NCBI GenBank assembly: GCA_023433205.1
Contig: JAEZDS010000033.1
Span: 1-13,791, forward strand
Direction: 5' to 3'
Origin: Bacteroidota bacterium
Lineage (GTDB): Bacteria; Bacteroidota; Bacteroidia; B-17B0; Aurantibacillaceae
DNA length: 13,791 nt
Part shown: one piece after another, positions 1 to 6,437 of the stretch
Position numbering within the stretch: position 1 is the first letter of the stretch
How the letters are laid out: every line of letters begins with the position of its first letter
Notes under the pieces: model-generated
The model's input: the letters and a program-made list of their open reading frames with translations, nothing else
Databases searched by the model: none
What the model was told of the DNA's origin: nothing
Position numbers and translations under genes: made by a program

Positions 1-164
1 TTACCTACCCCTTCAATCCCGCATTCAAAAGTATCAAGTTTGATCTTTGTTTTACGCCTGGGACCCAGAATATGAGTTAGCCACAACGAAGCACCGGCAA
101 AGGCTACAGCGATTGTAAACATGATAAAAATCGGAAGGTAATCTAAGGGCGTATCTGGAGCCAT
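1..164 (-). CDS. nuoA: NADH-quinone oxidoreductase subunit A (NuoA), N-terminal part, cut by window edge
   Basis: Only the first 54 codons are present; the gene continues past the left edge. Translated from the ATG at 164 on the minus strand it begins MAPDTPLDYLPIFIMF. A hydrophobic first membrane helix (about residues 9-35) follows, then a basic loop (GPRRKTK) and the conserved FECGIEGVG segment. That ECG(I/L)E motif in the loop after the first helix is the hallmark of NuoA/ND3, a small membrane subunit of respiratory complex I at the junction of the membrane and peripheral arms, where quinone is reduced. In Bacteroidota nuoA normally heads a long nuo operon, so the rest of that operon is expected to the left. 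It is divergent from tatA. Identification rests on the motif and membrane pattern in a short fragment, but the match is clear. Confidence 0.88.
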   Translation of the reverse strand, partial: MAPDTPLDYLPIFIMFTIAVAFAGASLWLTHILGPRRKTKIKLDTFECGIEGVG

Positions 165-401
165 GATCAGTTCGGTTTTTGCGACTGTAAGGTTAGCTAT
201 TTTTGTACGAATGGTCAAACTTTGAATCCTTAAAAAAACACAGGATTCTTACATCGCCATCCGGAAAGCGATCTCATAAACTTTCCAGTGGCCAAATTCA
301 CACTTTTGCCCATAATCAAGCCGCAATTCACACCTGCCGGCCAATTCAAACATTTGGCAGGGCTGCAATAAAAGCCTATCTTTGCGGGAAGAAATCAAAA
401 A
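165..401. other. Divergent intergenic region between nuoA and tatA
   Basis: This 237-base stretch separates divergent nuoA and tatA. An open frame runs through it on the plus strand but has no recognisable protein and overlaps tatA in another frame, so I treat it as noncoding. It holds a perfect 7-bp inverted repeat, GAATCCT (224-230) and AGGATTC (242-248). On the nuoA strand, AAAGTTTG (224 to 217) is one base off the Bacteroidota -7 consensus. A plus-strand TATTTTTG lies at 198-205. The 9-mer AATTCACAC occurs at 295-303 and 325-333, with a variant AATTCAAAC at 343-351. None is proven functional. Confidence 0.4.
353..384 (+). promoter_or_regulatory. Putative Bacteroidota-type promoter for tatA
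   Basis: TTTG at 353-356 and TATCTTTG at 377-384 are separated by 20 bases. This fits the Bacteroidota housekeeping sigma pattern (-33 TTTG, -7 TAnnTTTG). The tatA ATG lies 17 bases downstream, which leaves a leader of roughly a dozen bases. Confidence 0.55.
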
Positions 402-593
402 ATGACAGCATTGTTTGTATTATTGTTTGGCATGGGTGCCCAGGAGATCATTATCATCCTGATTATTGTGCTTCTGCTTTTTGGCGGTAAAAAAATTCCT
501 GAATTAATGAAAGGACTGGGCCGCGGTGTAAAAGACTTTAAAGAAGCCAGCCGCAGCGGGGAATCTGAGGGCAGCGAAGCCGAAAAAAAATAA
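402..593 (+). CDS. tatA: Sec-independent (twin-arginine) protein translocase subunit TatA/E
   Basis: This 63-residue protein has the TatA/E layout. A short N-terminus leads into a single membrane helix (about residues 14-28, AQEIIIILIIVLLLFGG), then the FGGKKIPEL hinge with the conserved FG pair. An amphipathic helix follows (about 33-50, including LGRGVKDFKEA), then a charged, unstructured tail. TatA oligomerises in the inner membrane to form the passage used by folded proteins with twin-arginine signal peptides. The ATG at 402 is preferred over the in-frame ATG at 432. It gives the N-terminal extension typical of Bacteroidota TatA and follows a purine-rich stretch (GGGAAGAAA) plus a promoter-like element. 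The gene appears monocistronic: a strong terminator follows the stop after 18 bases, and no tatC is adjacent. Confidence 0.93.
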   Translation: MTALFVLLFGMGAQEIIIILIIVLLLFGGKKIPELMKGLGRGVKDFKEASRSGESEGSEAEKK

Positions 594-611
594 ATCATAT
601 TTGTAGATTTG

Positions 612-648
612 AAGCGTTATTCCGGCCGGTATAACGCTTTTGTTTTTT
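612..648 (+). terminator. Intrinsic terminator after tatA
   Basis: A perfect 9-bp stem, AAGCGTTAT (612-620) with ATAACGCTT (631-639), has a GC-rich loop (TCCGGCCGGT). It is followed by a T-rich tract to 648. It starts 18 bases after the tatA stop and ends just before the preferred gatA start. Confidence 0.85.
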
Positions 649-660
649 ATAACCCTTACA

Positions 661-2082
661 GTGTATAGATTCAGCACAATAAATAACCTGCGTATCGATC
701 TGCAGTCAGGCAAAATAACTGCCAGCACCTTAGTTGAAGAATTAATTGATCTTGCCTCAAAAACCAGCCGGCTTAATGCCTGGCTGGAAGTCTTTAGTGA
801 ATCGGCCACAGCGCAGGCAAAGGAAGTAGATAAAAAGATCGCAGAAGGTTCAGCGGGTAAACTTGCCGGTGTGGTAATTGGGTTAAAGGACAATATCTGT
901 TACAAGAACCACAAGGTAAGCGCCTCTTCGAAGATCCTTGAAAATTTTGAATCATTATACAGCGCTACTGTTGTTGAACAGCTTTTAAAAGAAGATGCCA
1001 TCATACTCGGACGCCTTAACTGCGACGAATTTGCCATGGGCAGCAGTAACGAGAACTCGGCTTTTGGCAATGTGCTGAATCCTATGAATGAAAAATTTGT
1101 TCCCGGCGGTTCATCAGGGGGTGCGGCAGCCGCAGTGGCTGCAGGCCTCTGCCATGTGAGCCTGGGTTCTGACACAGGCGGTTCAATTCGTCAGCCTGCC
1201 TCATTTACCGGCACGGTTGGGGTTAAACCTACTTATGGCAGGGTTTCTCGTTACGGCCTTATCGCCTATGCGTCTTCATTTGATCAGATTGGTCCCATCA
1301 CCAAGACAGTTGAAGACGCTGCCATAATGATGGAAGTGATCAGCGGTAAAGATCTCCGAGACAATACCAGTTCCTCGCGCGAGGTAGCTGCTTATTCCAA
1401 AGCGCTGGGCAAGAAGACTACATACCGCATAGCCTATATTAAAGACTGTCTTGAAAATCCGGGAATTGATCCTGAGGTACGCGCTGCTGTTGAGAAGCAA
1501 ATAGAAGAGCTAACCCGTGCCGGCCACCAGGTAGAGGCAGTTGATTTTCCTTATATCGACTACCTGGTGCCTACGTATTATGTTCTTACCACAGCTGAGG
1601 CTTCTTCAAACCTCTCGCGTTTTTCGGGCATACATTATGGTCATCGCAGCGAAGCCGCGACTGATCTTGAGAGCGCTTACAAAAAGTCGCGCAGTGAAGG
1701 ATTCGGCACCGAGGTAAAACGCAGAATAATGCTGGGAACCTTTGTGCTGAGCGCAGGCTATTACGATGCCTATTACAACAAAGGTCAACAGGTGCGCCGT
1801 TTTATACATGATAAAACGAAGGAGATCCTGAAGGAACATGATTTTATTTTAACCCCTTCAACACCCGGAACTGCATTTGAATTCGGTAAAAACAGCGCCG
1901 ATCCAATAAAAATGTACCTGGAAGATATTTTTACTGTGCAGGCAAACATCGCCGGAATTCCAGCCATCTCGGTGCCCTGCGGTTTTCACAGTAACGGACT
2001 TCCTATGGGATTACAACTGATGAGCGATCATTTTACAGAAGAAAAACTCTTTAATCTGGCCGCTGAAATCAAACCTTTATAA
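661..2082 (+). CDS. gatA: Asp-tRNA(Asn)/Glu-tRNA(Gln) amidotransferase subunit A
   Basis: GatA is the amidase-family subunit of GatCAB. It releases ammonia from glutamine to convert Glu-tRNA(Gln) or Asp-tRNA(Asn) into the correctly charged forms in the cytoplasm. The Ser-cisSer-Lys triad is visible: Lys76 in GLKDN, Ser151 in the GGSSGG signature, and nucleophile Ser175 in DTGGSIRQP. The spacing matches characterised GatA. Segments such as GRLNCDEFAMGSSNENSAFG and PTYGRVSRYGLIAYASS are strongly GatA-like. I chose GTG at 661 (473 residues), because the resulting MYRFSTINNL fits the family N-terminus. The upstream in-frame TTG at 640 lies in the U-tract of the tatA terminator. gatB and gatC are not adjacent, which is common in this phylum. 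The C-terminus looks slightly short. No clear promoter is seen between the terminator and the start. Confidence 0.93.
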   Translation: MYRFSTINNLRIDLQSGKITASTLVEELIDLASKTSRLNAWLEVFSESATAQAKEVDKKIAEGSAGKLAGVVIGLKDNICYKNHKVSASSKILENFESLYSATVVEQLLKEDAIILGRLNCDEFAMGSSNENSAFGNVLNPMNEKFVPGGSSGGAAAAVAAGLCHVSLGSDTGGSIRQPASFTGTVGVKPTYGRVSRYGLIAYASSFDQIGPITKTVEDAAIMMEVISGKDLRDNTSSSREVAAYSKALGKKTTYRIAYIKDCLENPGIDPEVRAAVEKQIEELTRAGHQVEAVDFPYIDYLVPTYYVLTTAEASSNLSRFSGIHYGHRSEAATDLESAYKKSRSEGFGTEVKRRIMLGTFVLSAGYYDAYYNKGQQVRRFIHDKTKEILKEHDFILTPSTPGTAFEFGKNSADPIKMYLEDIFTVQANIAGIPAISVPCGFHSNGLPMGLQLMSDHFTEEKLFNLAAEIKPL

Positions 2083-2131
2083 AAAAGCCTCTATAATTTG
2101 TTAACAGCAGGCAGAAAGGCATCTAAATGAA

Positions 2132-2139
2132 TAATTTTG
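2132..2139 (+). promoter_or_regulatory. Possible -7 promoter element for mdh
   Basis: TAATTTTG matches TAnnTTTG and lies 37 bases before the mdh ATG in the gatA-mdh gap. I find no good TTG-type -33 element at the usual distance, so support is moderate. Confidence 0.35.
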
Positions 2140-2176
2140 CACGAATCAATATCAAACACATAAATAAGATCACAAA

Positions 2177-3115
2177 ATGAAAGTAACGGTAATAGGAGCA
2201 GGAAATGTGGGCGCAACCTGCGCAGAGTACATTGCAATGAATGGCATAGCCAGCGAGGTGGTAATTCTAGATATAAAAGAGAATTTTGCTGAAGGCAAGG
2301 CACTGGATCTTATGCAGACAGCCACTCTTAACGGTTTTAATACGCGAATAAGCGGCAGCACAAACGATTATGCAAAAACAGCAGGCAGCAAGGTGGTGGT
2401 AATTACCAGCGGTATTCCCCGCAAACCAGGTATGACCCGCGAAGAACTGATTGGCATAAACGCCGGCATCGTAAAGACCGTTACTGAAAATGTATTAAAA
2501 CACTCTCCTGAAGCGGTAATTATTGTGGTGAGTAATCCGATGGATACCATGACCTACCTGGCGCTGAAAGAAAGTAAACTTCCAAAACAACGCGTAATTG
2601 GCATGGGCGGAATACTTGACAGCGCAAGGTTCAAATGTTATCTGTCTATGGCCCTCGAAGCACCGGCAAGCGACATCAACGGAGTGGTAATTGGCGGCCA
2701 TGGAGATACCACCATGATACCCCTAACCAGACTGGCTACTTACACCGGTGTTCCCGTTTCGCAATTCCTGGATAACGAAAAACTTAAAAAAGTGGCGGCC
2801 GACACAATGGTGGGTGGCGCTACCCTTACAGGCATGTTGGGCACCAGTGCCTGGTATGCTCCCGGTGCTGCTGTTGCGGCTCTGGTACACAGTATTGTTC
2901 ACGATCAGAAAAAATTGTTTCCCTGCTGTGTAATGCTCGATGGAGAATACGGCCAAAAAGATATTTGTCTTGGTGTACCAGTAATAGTTGGCAAAAACGG
3001 CTGGGAAAAGATCATCGATTACAAATTAAACGACGAGGAGCAGGCTGCCTTTAATAAGAGCGCCGAGGCCGTTCGCGCCATGAACAAGGTGCTGAGCGAG
3101 ATGAAGACTGCTTAA
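2177..3115 (+). CDS. mdh: Malate dehydrogenase (NAD-dependent, LDH-like type)
   Basis: This 312-residue enzyme interconverts malate and oxaloacetate in the TCA cycle. The Rossmann motif GAGNVGA is at residues 7-13, and acidic Asp32 ends the second strand, which indicates NAD rather than NADP. Substrate residues Arg82 and Arg88 lie in IPRKPGMTR; Arg82 specifies malate rather than lactate. Asp148 and Arg151 (LDSARF) and the catalytic His175 (GGHGDT) complete the active site. Length and motifs fit the LactDH-like MDH group common in Bacteroidota. The ATG at 2177 is preceded by an A-rich stretch, normal for this phylum. The gene stands alone, 94 bases after gatA, with its own promoter-like element and a strong terminator. 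The product is cytoplasmic. Confidence 0.95.
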   Translation: MKVTVIGAGNVGATCAEYIAMNGIASEVVILDIKENFAEGKALDLMQTATLNGFNTRISGSTNDYAKTAGSKVVVITSGIPRKPGMTREELIGINAGIVKTVTENVLKHSPEAVIIVVSNPMDTMTYLALKESKLPKQRVIGMGGILDSARFKCYLSMALEAPASDINGVVIGGHGDTTMIPLTRLATYTGVPVSQFLDNEKLKKVAADTMVGGATLTGMLGTSAWYAPGAAVAALVHSIVHDQKKLFPCCVMLDGEYGQKDICLGVPVIVGKNGWEKIIDYKLNDEEQAAFNKSAEAVRAMNKVLSEMKTA

Positions 3116-3134
3116 GATCATGTTTTTTTATGTA

Positions 3135-3171
3135 AACGCAGCATCCCTAAAAAGGTGCTGCGTTTTTTTTT
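3135..3171 (+). terminator. Intrinsic terminator after mdh
   Basis: AACGCAGCA (3135-3143) pairs perfectly with TGCTGCGTT (3156-3164), and the stem can extend by GG/CC past one bulged base. A run of Ts follows to 3171. It begins 19 bases after the mdh stop. Confidence 0.87.
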
Positions 3172-3254
3172 GTTGGGATTCACCTGAATCACAGTCCGCA
3201 TTTCGTATAAGACAGCCATTGCCGCTTTGCTTTCAAATTTGTATATTTATTATT

Positions 3255-3494
3255 ATGAAATGGCAGGACTATATCACTTCAGATAAAGACGTTTTACTTG
3301 GAAAACCAACGATAAAAGGTACCAGACTTGCTGTAGACCATGTGATCGGGCTGATGGCTGACGGGTGGACAGTTCCGCAGTTACTGGAAAACTATCCCCG
3401 ACTGAAGGAAGAACACCTCAGAGCTATTTTCGCATATATCTACGATTGTTTAAAAGACGGTATGTTGTATGCGCAGTCCCGTAAATCTGCCTGA
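3255..3494 (+). CDS. DUF433-domain protein, predicted antitoxin
   Basis: This 79-residue protein reads as a single DUF433 domain. It has an N-terminal YITSDKDVLLGKPTIKGTR segment carrying the characteristic GKPxIxGTR motif (about residues 16-24). Helix-turn-helix-like helices follow (WTVPQLLENYPRLKEEHLRAIFAY, about 39-62). Members are small DNA-binding-like proteins often paired with DUF5615/PIN-like genes as VapBC-like antitoxins; that role is inferred here from the neighbour. The open frame extends upstream to 3120, but that part lies in the mdh terminator and its sequence is unlike the family, so ATG 3255 is the start. Its stop overlaps the next ATG by one base (TGATG), implying translational coupling. 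Imperfect -7-like elements are CAAATTTG (3234-3241) and TATATTTA (3242-3249). Confidence 0.85.
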   Translation: MKWQDYITSDKDVLLGKPTIKGTRLAVDHVIGLMADGWTVPQLLENYPRLKEEHLRAIFAYIYDCLKDGMLYAQSRKSA

Positions 3495-3848
3495 TGAAAT
3501 TTTTGGCCAACGAAAATTTCCCACAGGCAAGTGTTTTAGCTTTGAAGGAAAAAGGCCATGACATAATTTCAATTGGCGTGGATTTTATGGGCATCACTGA
3601 CATTGAAGTTATCCAAATCTCTAATTTGGAGCATCGCACCATACTGACATTTGAGGCAGACTATGGTGCCCTTGATATTCAACTTGGGCAACAAACCAAA
3701 GGGTGGTGTTATCTTTTTGAGGCTAGGCGGATTTGATCCTTCTGAACCCGCAGGCATCATACATGAACTCGTTTCAAAATCTGGATTTAGTGCTGATTCC
3801 ACGTTAACTGTTGTTCAGAGAGATGGCATCAGACAGCGAAAATATTGA
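3494..3848 (+). pseudogene. DUF5615 PIN-like protein (predicted toxin), frameshifted
   Basis: The frame from ATG 3494 encodes 80 residues. It starts MKFLANENFP, continues through GHDIISIGVDFMGITDIEV and the ILTFEADYGAL segment typical of DUF5615/Mut7-C-like PIN domains, and stops at 3736. After residue 70 (Gly, GGG at 3701-3703) the frame loses family resemblance. The +1 frame restores it at once: KGGVIFLRLGGFDP, then TVVQRDGIRQRKY up to a stop at 3846-3848. Dropping one G rejoins both parts into a 117-residue protein, the usual family length. The product would be a putative nuclease paired with the DUF433 antitoxin. Glu54 stands where many relatives have Asp. This may be a recent inactivating mutation, a base-calling error or, less likely, recoding. 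The truncated product 3494-3736 may still be made. Confidence 0.8.
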
Positions 3849-3896
3849 CCCAGTACCGCCCCTATTCCTGCATTCATTTAAACTTCTTCTTTTCAC

Positions 3897-3904
3897 TACT
3901 TTTG
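3897..3904 (+). promoter_or_regulatory. Possible -7 promoter element directly before the outer-membrane protein gene
   Basis: TACTTTTG matches TAnnTTTG exactly and ends only 5 bases before the ATG at 3910. Transcription from it would begin at or next to the start codon. No clear -33 TTG is seen at the normal spacing. Confidence 0.35.
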
Positions 3905-3909
3905 CCCCC

Positions 3910-5508
3910 ATGTTCCGCTGGCTTTTGTTGTTTTGTTTGTTTCCGGCTTTTTACCAGGCGCAATACGAGGCCATGGCGAAAAACGCCTTTTTAAACGAGC
4001 ACATACAACGCAACTTCGAGCAATGGAGCATTACCCAGCCCAGTGTAAAATTTCACGCCGCTTTCAGGCCCTACCTCAGCAGCAGTTATGTAAAAGCAAG
4101 TGATTCGGCATTACCCTATCAGGCTTACAGCTTCCGTAATTTTTTTCTGAGCCGCACTTATAATGAACGACCTGAGGCACGCAACTGGTTTAACCTGCAG
4201 TTTCATCCTTTAATTGAAACAGAGCTTGGTTATGACGCGCTGCAGCGAAAAGTATTACCCGCTGCAGCCGGCGGCATGCACCTGAAACTAAACATCAACG
4301 ACGATTTTACTTTTGCGGCAACCATGATCGCCGGTAACCAGGTTTTACCCTTTTTTATTGATACCACAGTAGCTTTATCAAATGTGCTGCCGGAATTCGG
4401 CCAGGCTTACCCCACAAAAACAGCCGCCTATAATTTTTTCGATTATCAGGGTTATCTGTCCTACTCACCACACAACAACAAGATCTTTAACTTTCAGCTG
4501 GGCAGAGGCAAACATTTTATAGGTAACGGTCAGCGCTCTGTATTACTCAGCGATTTTGCGCCGGCTTATCCATACTTTAGAATTAACACCAACATCTGGC
4601 GCTTGCAATATAATGTCTGGTATACACTGTTAAACGATGTATCACAGGCCGCGCAAATGCAGCGCCGCTTCCGTCACAAATACGCCACCTTTCATTATCT
4701 CAGCTGGAATGTGACCAAAAACTTTAATATTGGGCTGTTCGAGAACATTGTCTGGCGCGGAACAGATACCAACCAGGTGCGGAACTTTGAGGTAAATTAT
4801 CTTAATCCGCTAATCTTTTTCAGACCAGTTGAATATTCGGTAGGATCTCCCGATAATTCATTTATAGGCTTAAATCTAAGCGGAATACTCTTTAAAACCA
4901 TACGCCTGTATGGTCAACTGGGGCTGGATGAATTTTATCTGAGTGAGATCCGTGCCCGGCGCGGCTGGTGGGCCAATAAACAGGCCTGGCAACTTGGAGC
5001 GCGCTATATTAATGCCTTCAGAATAAAAGGACTTGAACTTGTGGCCGAATACAACCAGGTTCGTCCTTATACTTATACACACGGCCTGCCCGACCAGAAC
5101 TATGGCCACTATGCTTATCCCCTGGCCCATCCACTGGGAGCCAACTTCAGGGAATTGCTAGGTTCAGTTAGTTTGCGGCGCGATCGCTGGGAAATTTATT
5201 TGCAGACCATGTTGGTGAAAGCTGGCCGCGATTCGCTGAACCGCAGTTCAAATGTAGGAAGCAACATTTTTCTGAGTTACAACACCCGCCATGCTGAATA
5301 TGGGCATTATACCGGTCAGGGCTTGTCCTTTACCATGCTGCAGGCCCATTTGCGTTTTACTTACTTTGTAATTCCAGCCATGAACCTGCGGCTGGAGCTT
5401 GGTTATATACAGCGCTCCGAACAGATCCCGGGCATTTACACACTGCAAAACCCCTATCTTTACATTGGGTTAAAAAGCGGTATCTGGAACAGCTACCGGA
5501 ATTTTTAG
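3910..5508 (+). CDS. Outer-membrane beta-barrel protein, Wzi/RemB-like
   Basis: This 532-residue protein has a signal peptide (MFRWLLLFCLFPAFYQAQ). Alternating aromatic/polar strands fill the rest, and the C-terminal residue is Phe (YLYIGLKSGIWNSYRNF), the classic end recognised by the BAM machinery. Segments such as FNFQLGRGKHFIGNGQRSVLLSDFAPAYPYFR (stated here as two overlapping motifs, GRGKHFIGNGQRSVLL and SDFAPAYPYFR) and NYLNPLIFFRPVEYSVGSPDN recall the capsule-assembly Wzi family and gliding-motility RemB proteins of Bacteroidota. Wzi-type proteins hold surface polysaccharide, and RemB affects gliding and colony spreading; which role applies here cannot be told. The frame is open from 3811, but ATG 3910 is chosen because the signal peptide begins there and the upstream part overlaps the DUF5615 remnant. 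The gene is apparently monocistronic. Confidence 0.72.
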   Translation: MFRWLLLFCLFPAFYQAQYEAMAKNAFLNEHIQRNFEQWSITQPSVKFHAAFRPYLSSSYVKASDSALPYQAYSFRNFFLSRTYNERPEARNWFNLQFHPLIETELGYDALQRKVLPAAAGGMHLKLNINDDFTFAATMIAGNQVLPFFIDTTVALSNVLPEFGQAYPTKTAAYNFFDYQGYLSYSPHNNKIFNFQLGRGKHFIGNGQRSVLLSDFAPAYPYFRINTNIWRLQYNVWYTLLNDVSQAAQMQRRFRHKYATFHYLSWNVTKNFNIGLFENIVWRGTDTNQVRNFEVNYLNPLIFFRPVEYSVGSPDNSFIGLNLSGILFKTIRLYGQLGLDEFYLSEIRARRGWWANKQAWQLGARYINAFRIKGLELVAEYNQVRPYTYTHGLPDQNYGHYAYPLAHPLGANFRELLGSVSLRRDRWEIYLQTMLVKAGRDSLNRSSNVGSNIFLSYNTRHAEYGHYTGQGLSFTMLQAHLRFTYFVIPAMNLRLELGYIQRSEQIPGIYTLQNPYLYIGLKSGIWNSYRNF

Positions 5509-5568
5509 GCATTAATTCCTAAAATTGTCATTATAAAGCTTTTAAGGGCCTTTTATTGTCGATATTTT

Positions 5569-5598
5569 TTTGAAAATCAGACTAAAAGCGTATATTTG
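5569..5598 (+). promoter_or_regulatory. Promoter for yceD-rpmF (Bacteroidota type)
   Basis: TTTG at 5569-5572 and TATATTTG at 5591-5598 are separated by 18 bases. Both boxes match the Bacteroidota consensus, the best promoter in the window. Transcription would start near 5605, leaving a leader of about 25 bases before the yceD start. Confidence 0.62.
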
Positions 5599-5628
5599 CA
5601 ATCCTTTTTTTAGGGAAGTATTGTGGAG

Positions 5629-6177
5629 ATGGGCAAAAGTCAGTACATAGTCAGGTTTGGAGGCTTACCGGTTGGCGTACACGATTTTGAGTTCGAGATA
5701 AAGGACGCGTTCTTTAAAACAGTTGAAAACAGTGAGATTACCAGTGCAGACCTCCAGGTAAAAGCTCAATTGACGAAACAGAATAACCTTCTGCAGATGG
5801 CAGTTCAGCTCAATGGAACCGTGGGTGTTGATTGCGACCGGTGTCTGAAGTCATTTGGATATCCGGTAAGCGCGGAAGGTGAGCTTGTGGTTAAACATGG
5901 TAATCCTGAAGAGAGCACCGATGAGATCCTTGTGATCCCGGAGGGTGTTGAGGAATTTGACCTCGCGCAGTACCTGTATGAAACAGCGGTGTTGGCGCTT
6001 CCTGCGAGAAAAGTTCCCTGTGAGCTTGATGAGGAAACGTTCAAATGTGATTACCAGATGCTCGACAAGCTGAATGAACTTGCTGCTTCCGGTGAAGATG
6101 ATAGTGAAGAGAGCTCCGATGACCCTGAAAATCCCATTTGGGAAAAACTAAATAAGATAAAGTACAATAAAAATTAA
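5629..6177 (+). CDS. yceD: YceD family protein (DUF177)
   Basis: The 182-residue protein has the DUF177 layout: an N-terminal LPVGVHDFEFEI segment, a central CxxC (Cys69 and Cys72 in VDCDRCLKSF), an acidic stretch with FDLAQYLYETAVLALP, a second Cys pair (Cys131, Cys140), and an acidic C-terminus ending ENPIWEKLNKIK. The family is linked in bacteria and plastids to 23S rRNA accumulation and is almost always encoded next to rpmF, as here (11 bases apart), so co-transcription from the promoter at 5569 is expected. The four cysteines could bind metal, but this is not shown. ATG 5629 is preferred; an in-frame GTG at 5623, with AGGGAAG upstream, would add two residues and cannot be excluded. Confidence 0.87.
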   Translation: MGKSQYIVRFGGLPVGVHDFEFEIKDAFFKTVENSEITSADLQVKAQLTKQNNLLQMAVQLNGTVGVDCDRCLKSFGYPVSAEGELVVKHGNPEESTDEILVIPEGVEEFDLAQYLYETAVLALPARKVPCELDEETFKCDYQMLDKLNELAASGEDDSEESSDDPENPIWEKLNKIKYNKN

Positions 6178-6188
6178 ACATAGAAATC

Positions 6189-6374
6189 ATGCCAAATCCT
6201 AAACGAAAATTATCACGCTCACGCAGGGATTCACGCCGCGCCACTTATAAAGCGCCGCTTATGACCCTATCAAAAGATCCTGCTACCGGCGAGGCGCATT
6301 TAATGCACCGCGCGCACTGGTTTGAAGGTAAACTTTACTACAAGGGCAACGTGGTAATGGAGAAAAAAGCATAA
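6189..6374 (+). CDS. rpmF: 50S ribosomal protein L32 (zinc-free form)
   Basis: The 61-residue protein begins MPNPKRKLSRSRRDSRRA, the basic N-terminus of L32, which threads into the large ribosomal subunit. The C-terminal half reads TGEAHLMHRAHWFEGKLYYKGNVV. This is the flavobacterial variant that replaces the CxxC...CxxC zinc ribbon of other bacteria. This copy has no cysteine at all; the position where related flavobacterial L32 often keeps one Cys (before P-x-TGEAH) is Asp. It follows yceD by 11 bases and is followed by a strong terminator, so it closes the yceD-rpmF unit. In many bacteria rpmF is followed directly by plsX; here a kinase gene intervenes. Confidence 0.93.
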   Translation: MPNPKRKLSRSRRDSRRATYKAPLMTLSKDPATGEAHLMHRAHWFEGKLYYKGNVVMEKKA

Positions 6375-6403
6375 GACCTTTTAATTAAGACTTATAAGTT
6401 GAT

Positions 6404-6437
6404 AAAAGCAGGCGTTAACCGCCTGCTTTTTGTTTTT
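6404..6437 (+). terminator. Intrinsic terminator after rpmF
   Basis: A perfect 11-bp stem, AAAAGCAGGCG (6404-6414) with CGCCTGCTTTT (6420-6430), has a 5-base loop (TTAAC). A T-rich tract follows (TTTTTGTTTTT). The hairpin starts 30 bases after the rpmF stop and overlaps the first possible TTG starts of the kinase gene. Confidence 0.88.

Noticed and set aside
203..490. 95-codon plus-strand open frame overlapping the tatA 5' end
   Set aside because: Its second half is tatA read in another frame. The first half has no recognisable motif and begins in AT-rich intergenic DNA. tatA is clearly the real gene.
3120..3254. N-terminal 45-codon extension of the DUF433 frame
   Set aside because: It runs through the mdh terminator, and its sequence does not resemble the family. 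The DUF433 domain begins right after ATG 3255.
3811..3909. 33-codon upstream extension of the outer-membrane protein
   Set aside because: It overlaps the DUF5615 tail in another frame and would bury the signal peptide that begins at ATG 3910.
5503..5524. A/T-rich hairpin TTTTAGG/CCTAAAA at the end of the outer-membrane protein gene
   Set aside because: It is a weak stem without a following T-run, so it is not convincing as a terminator.
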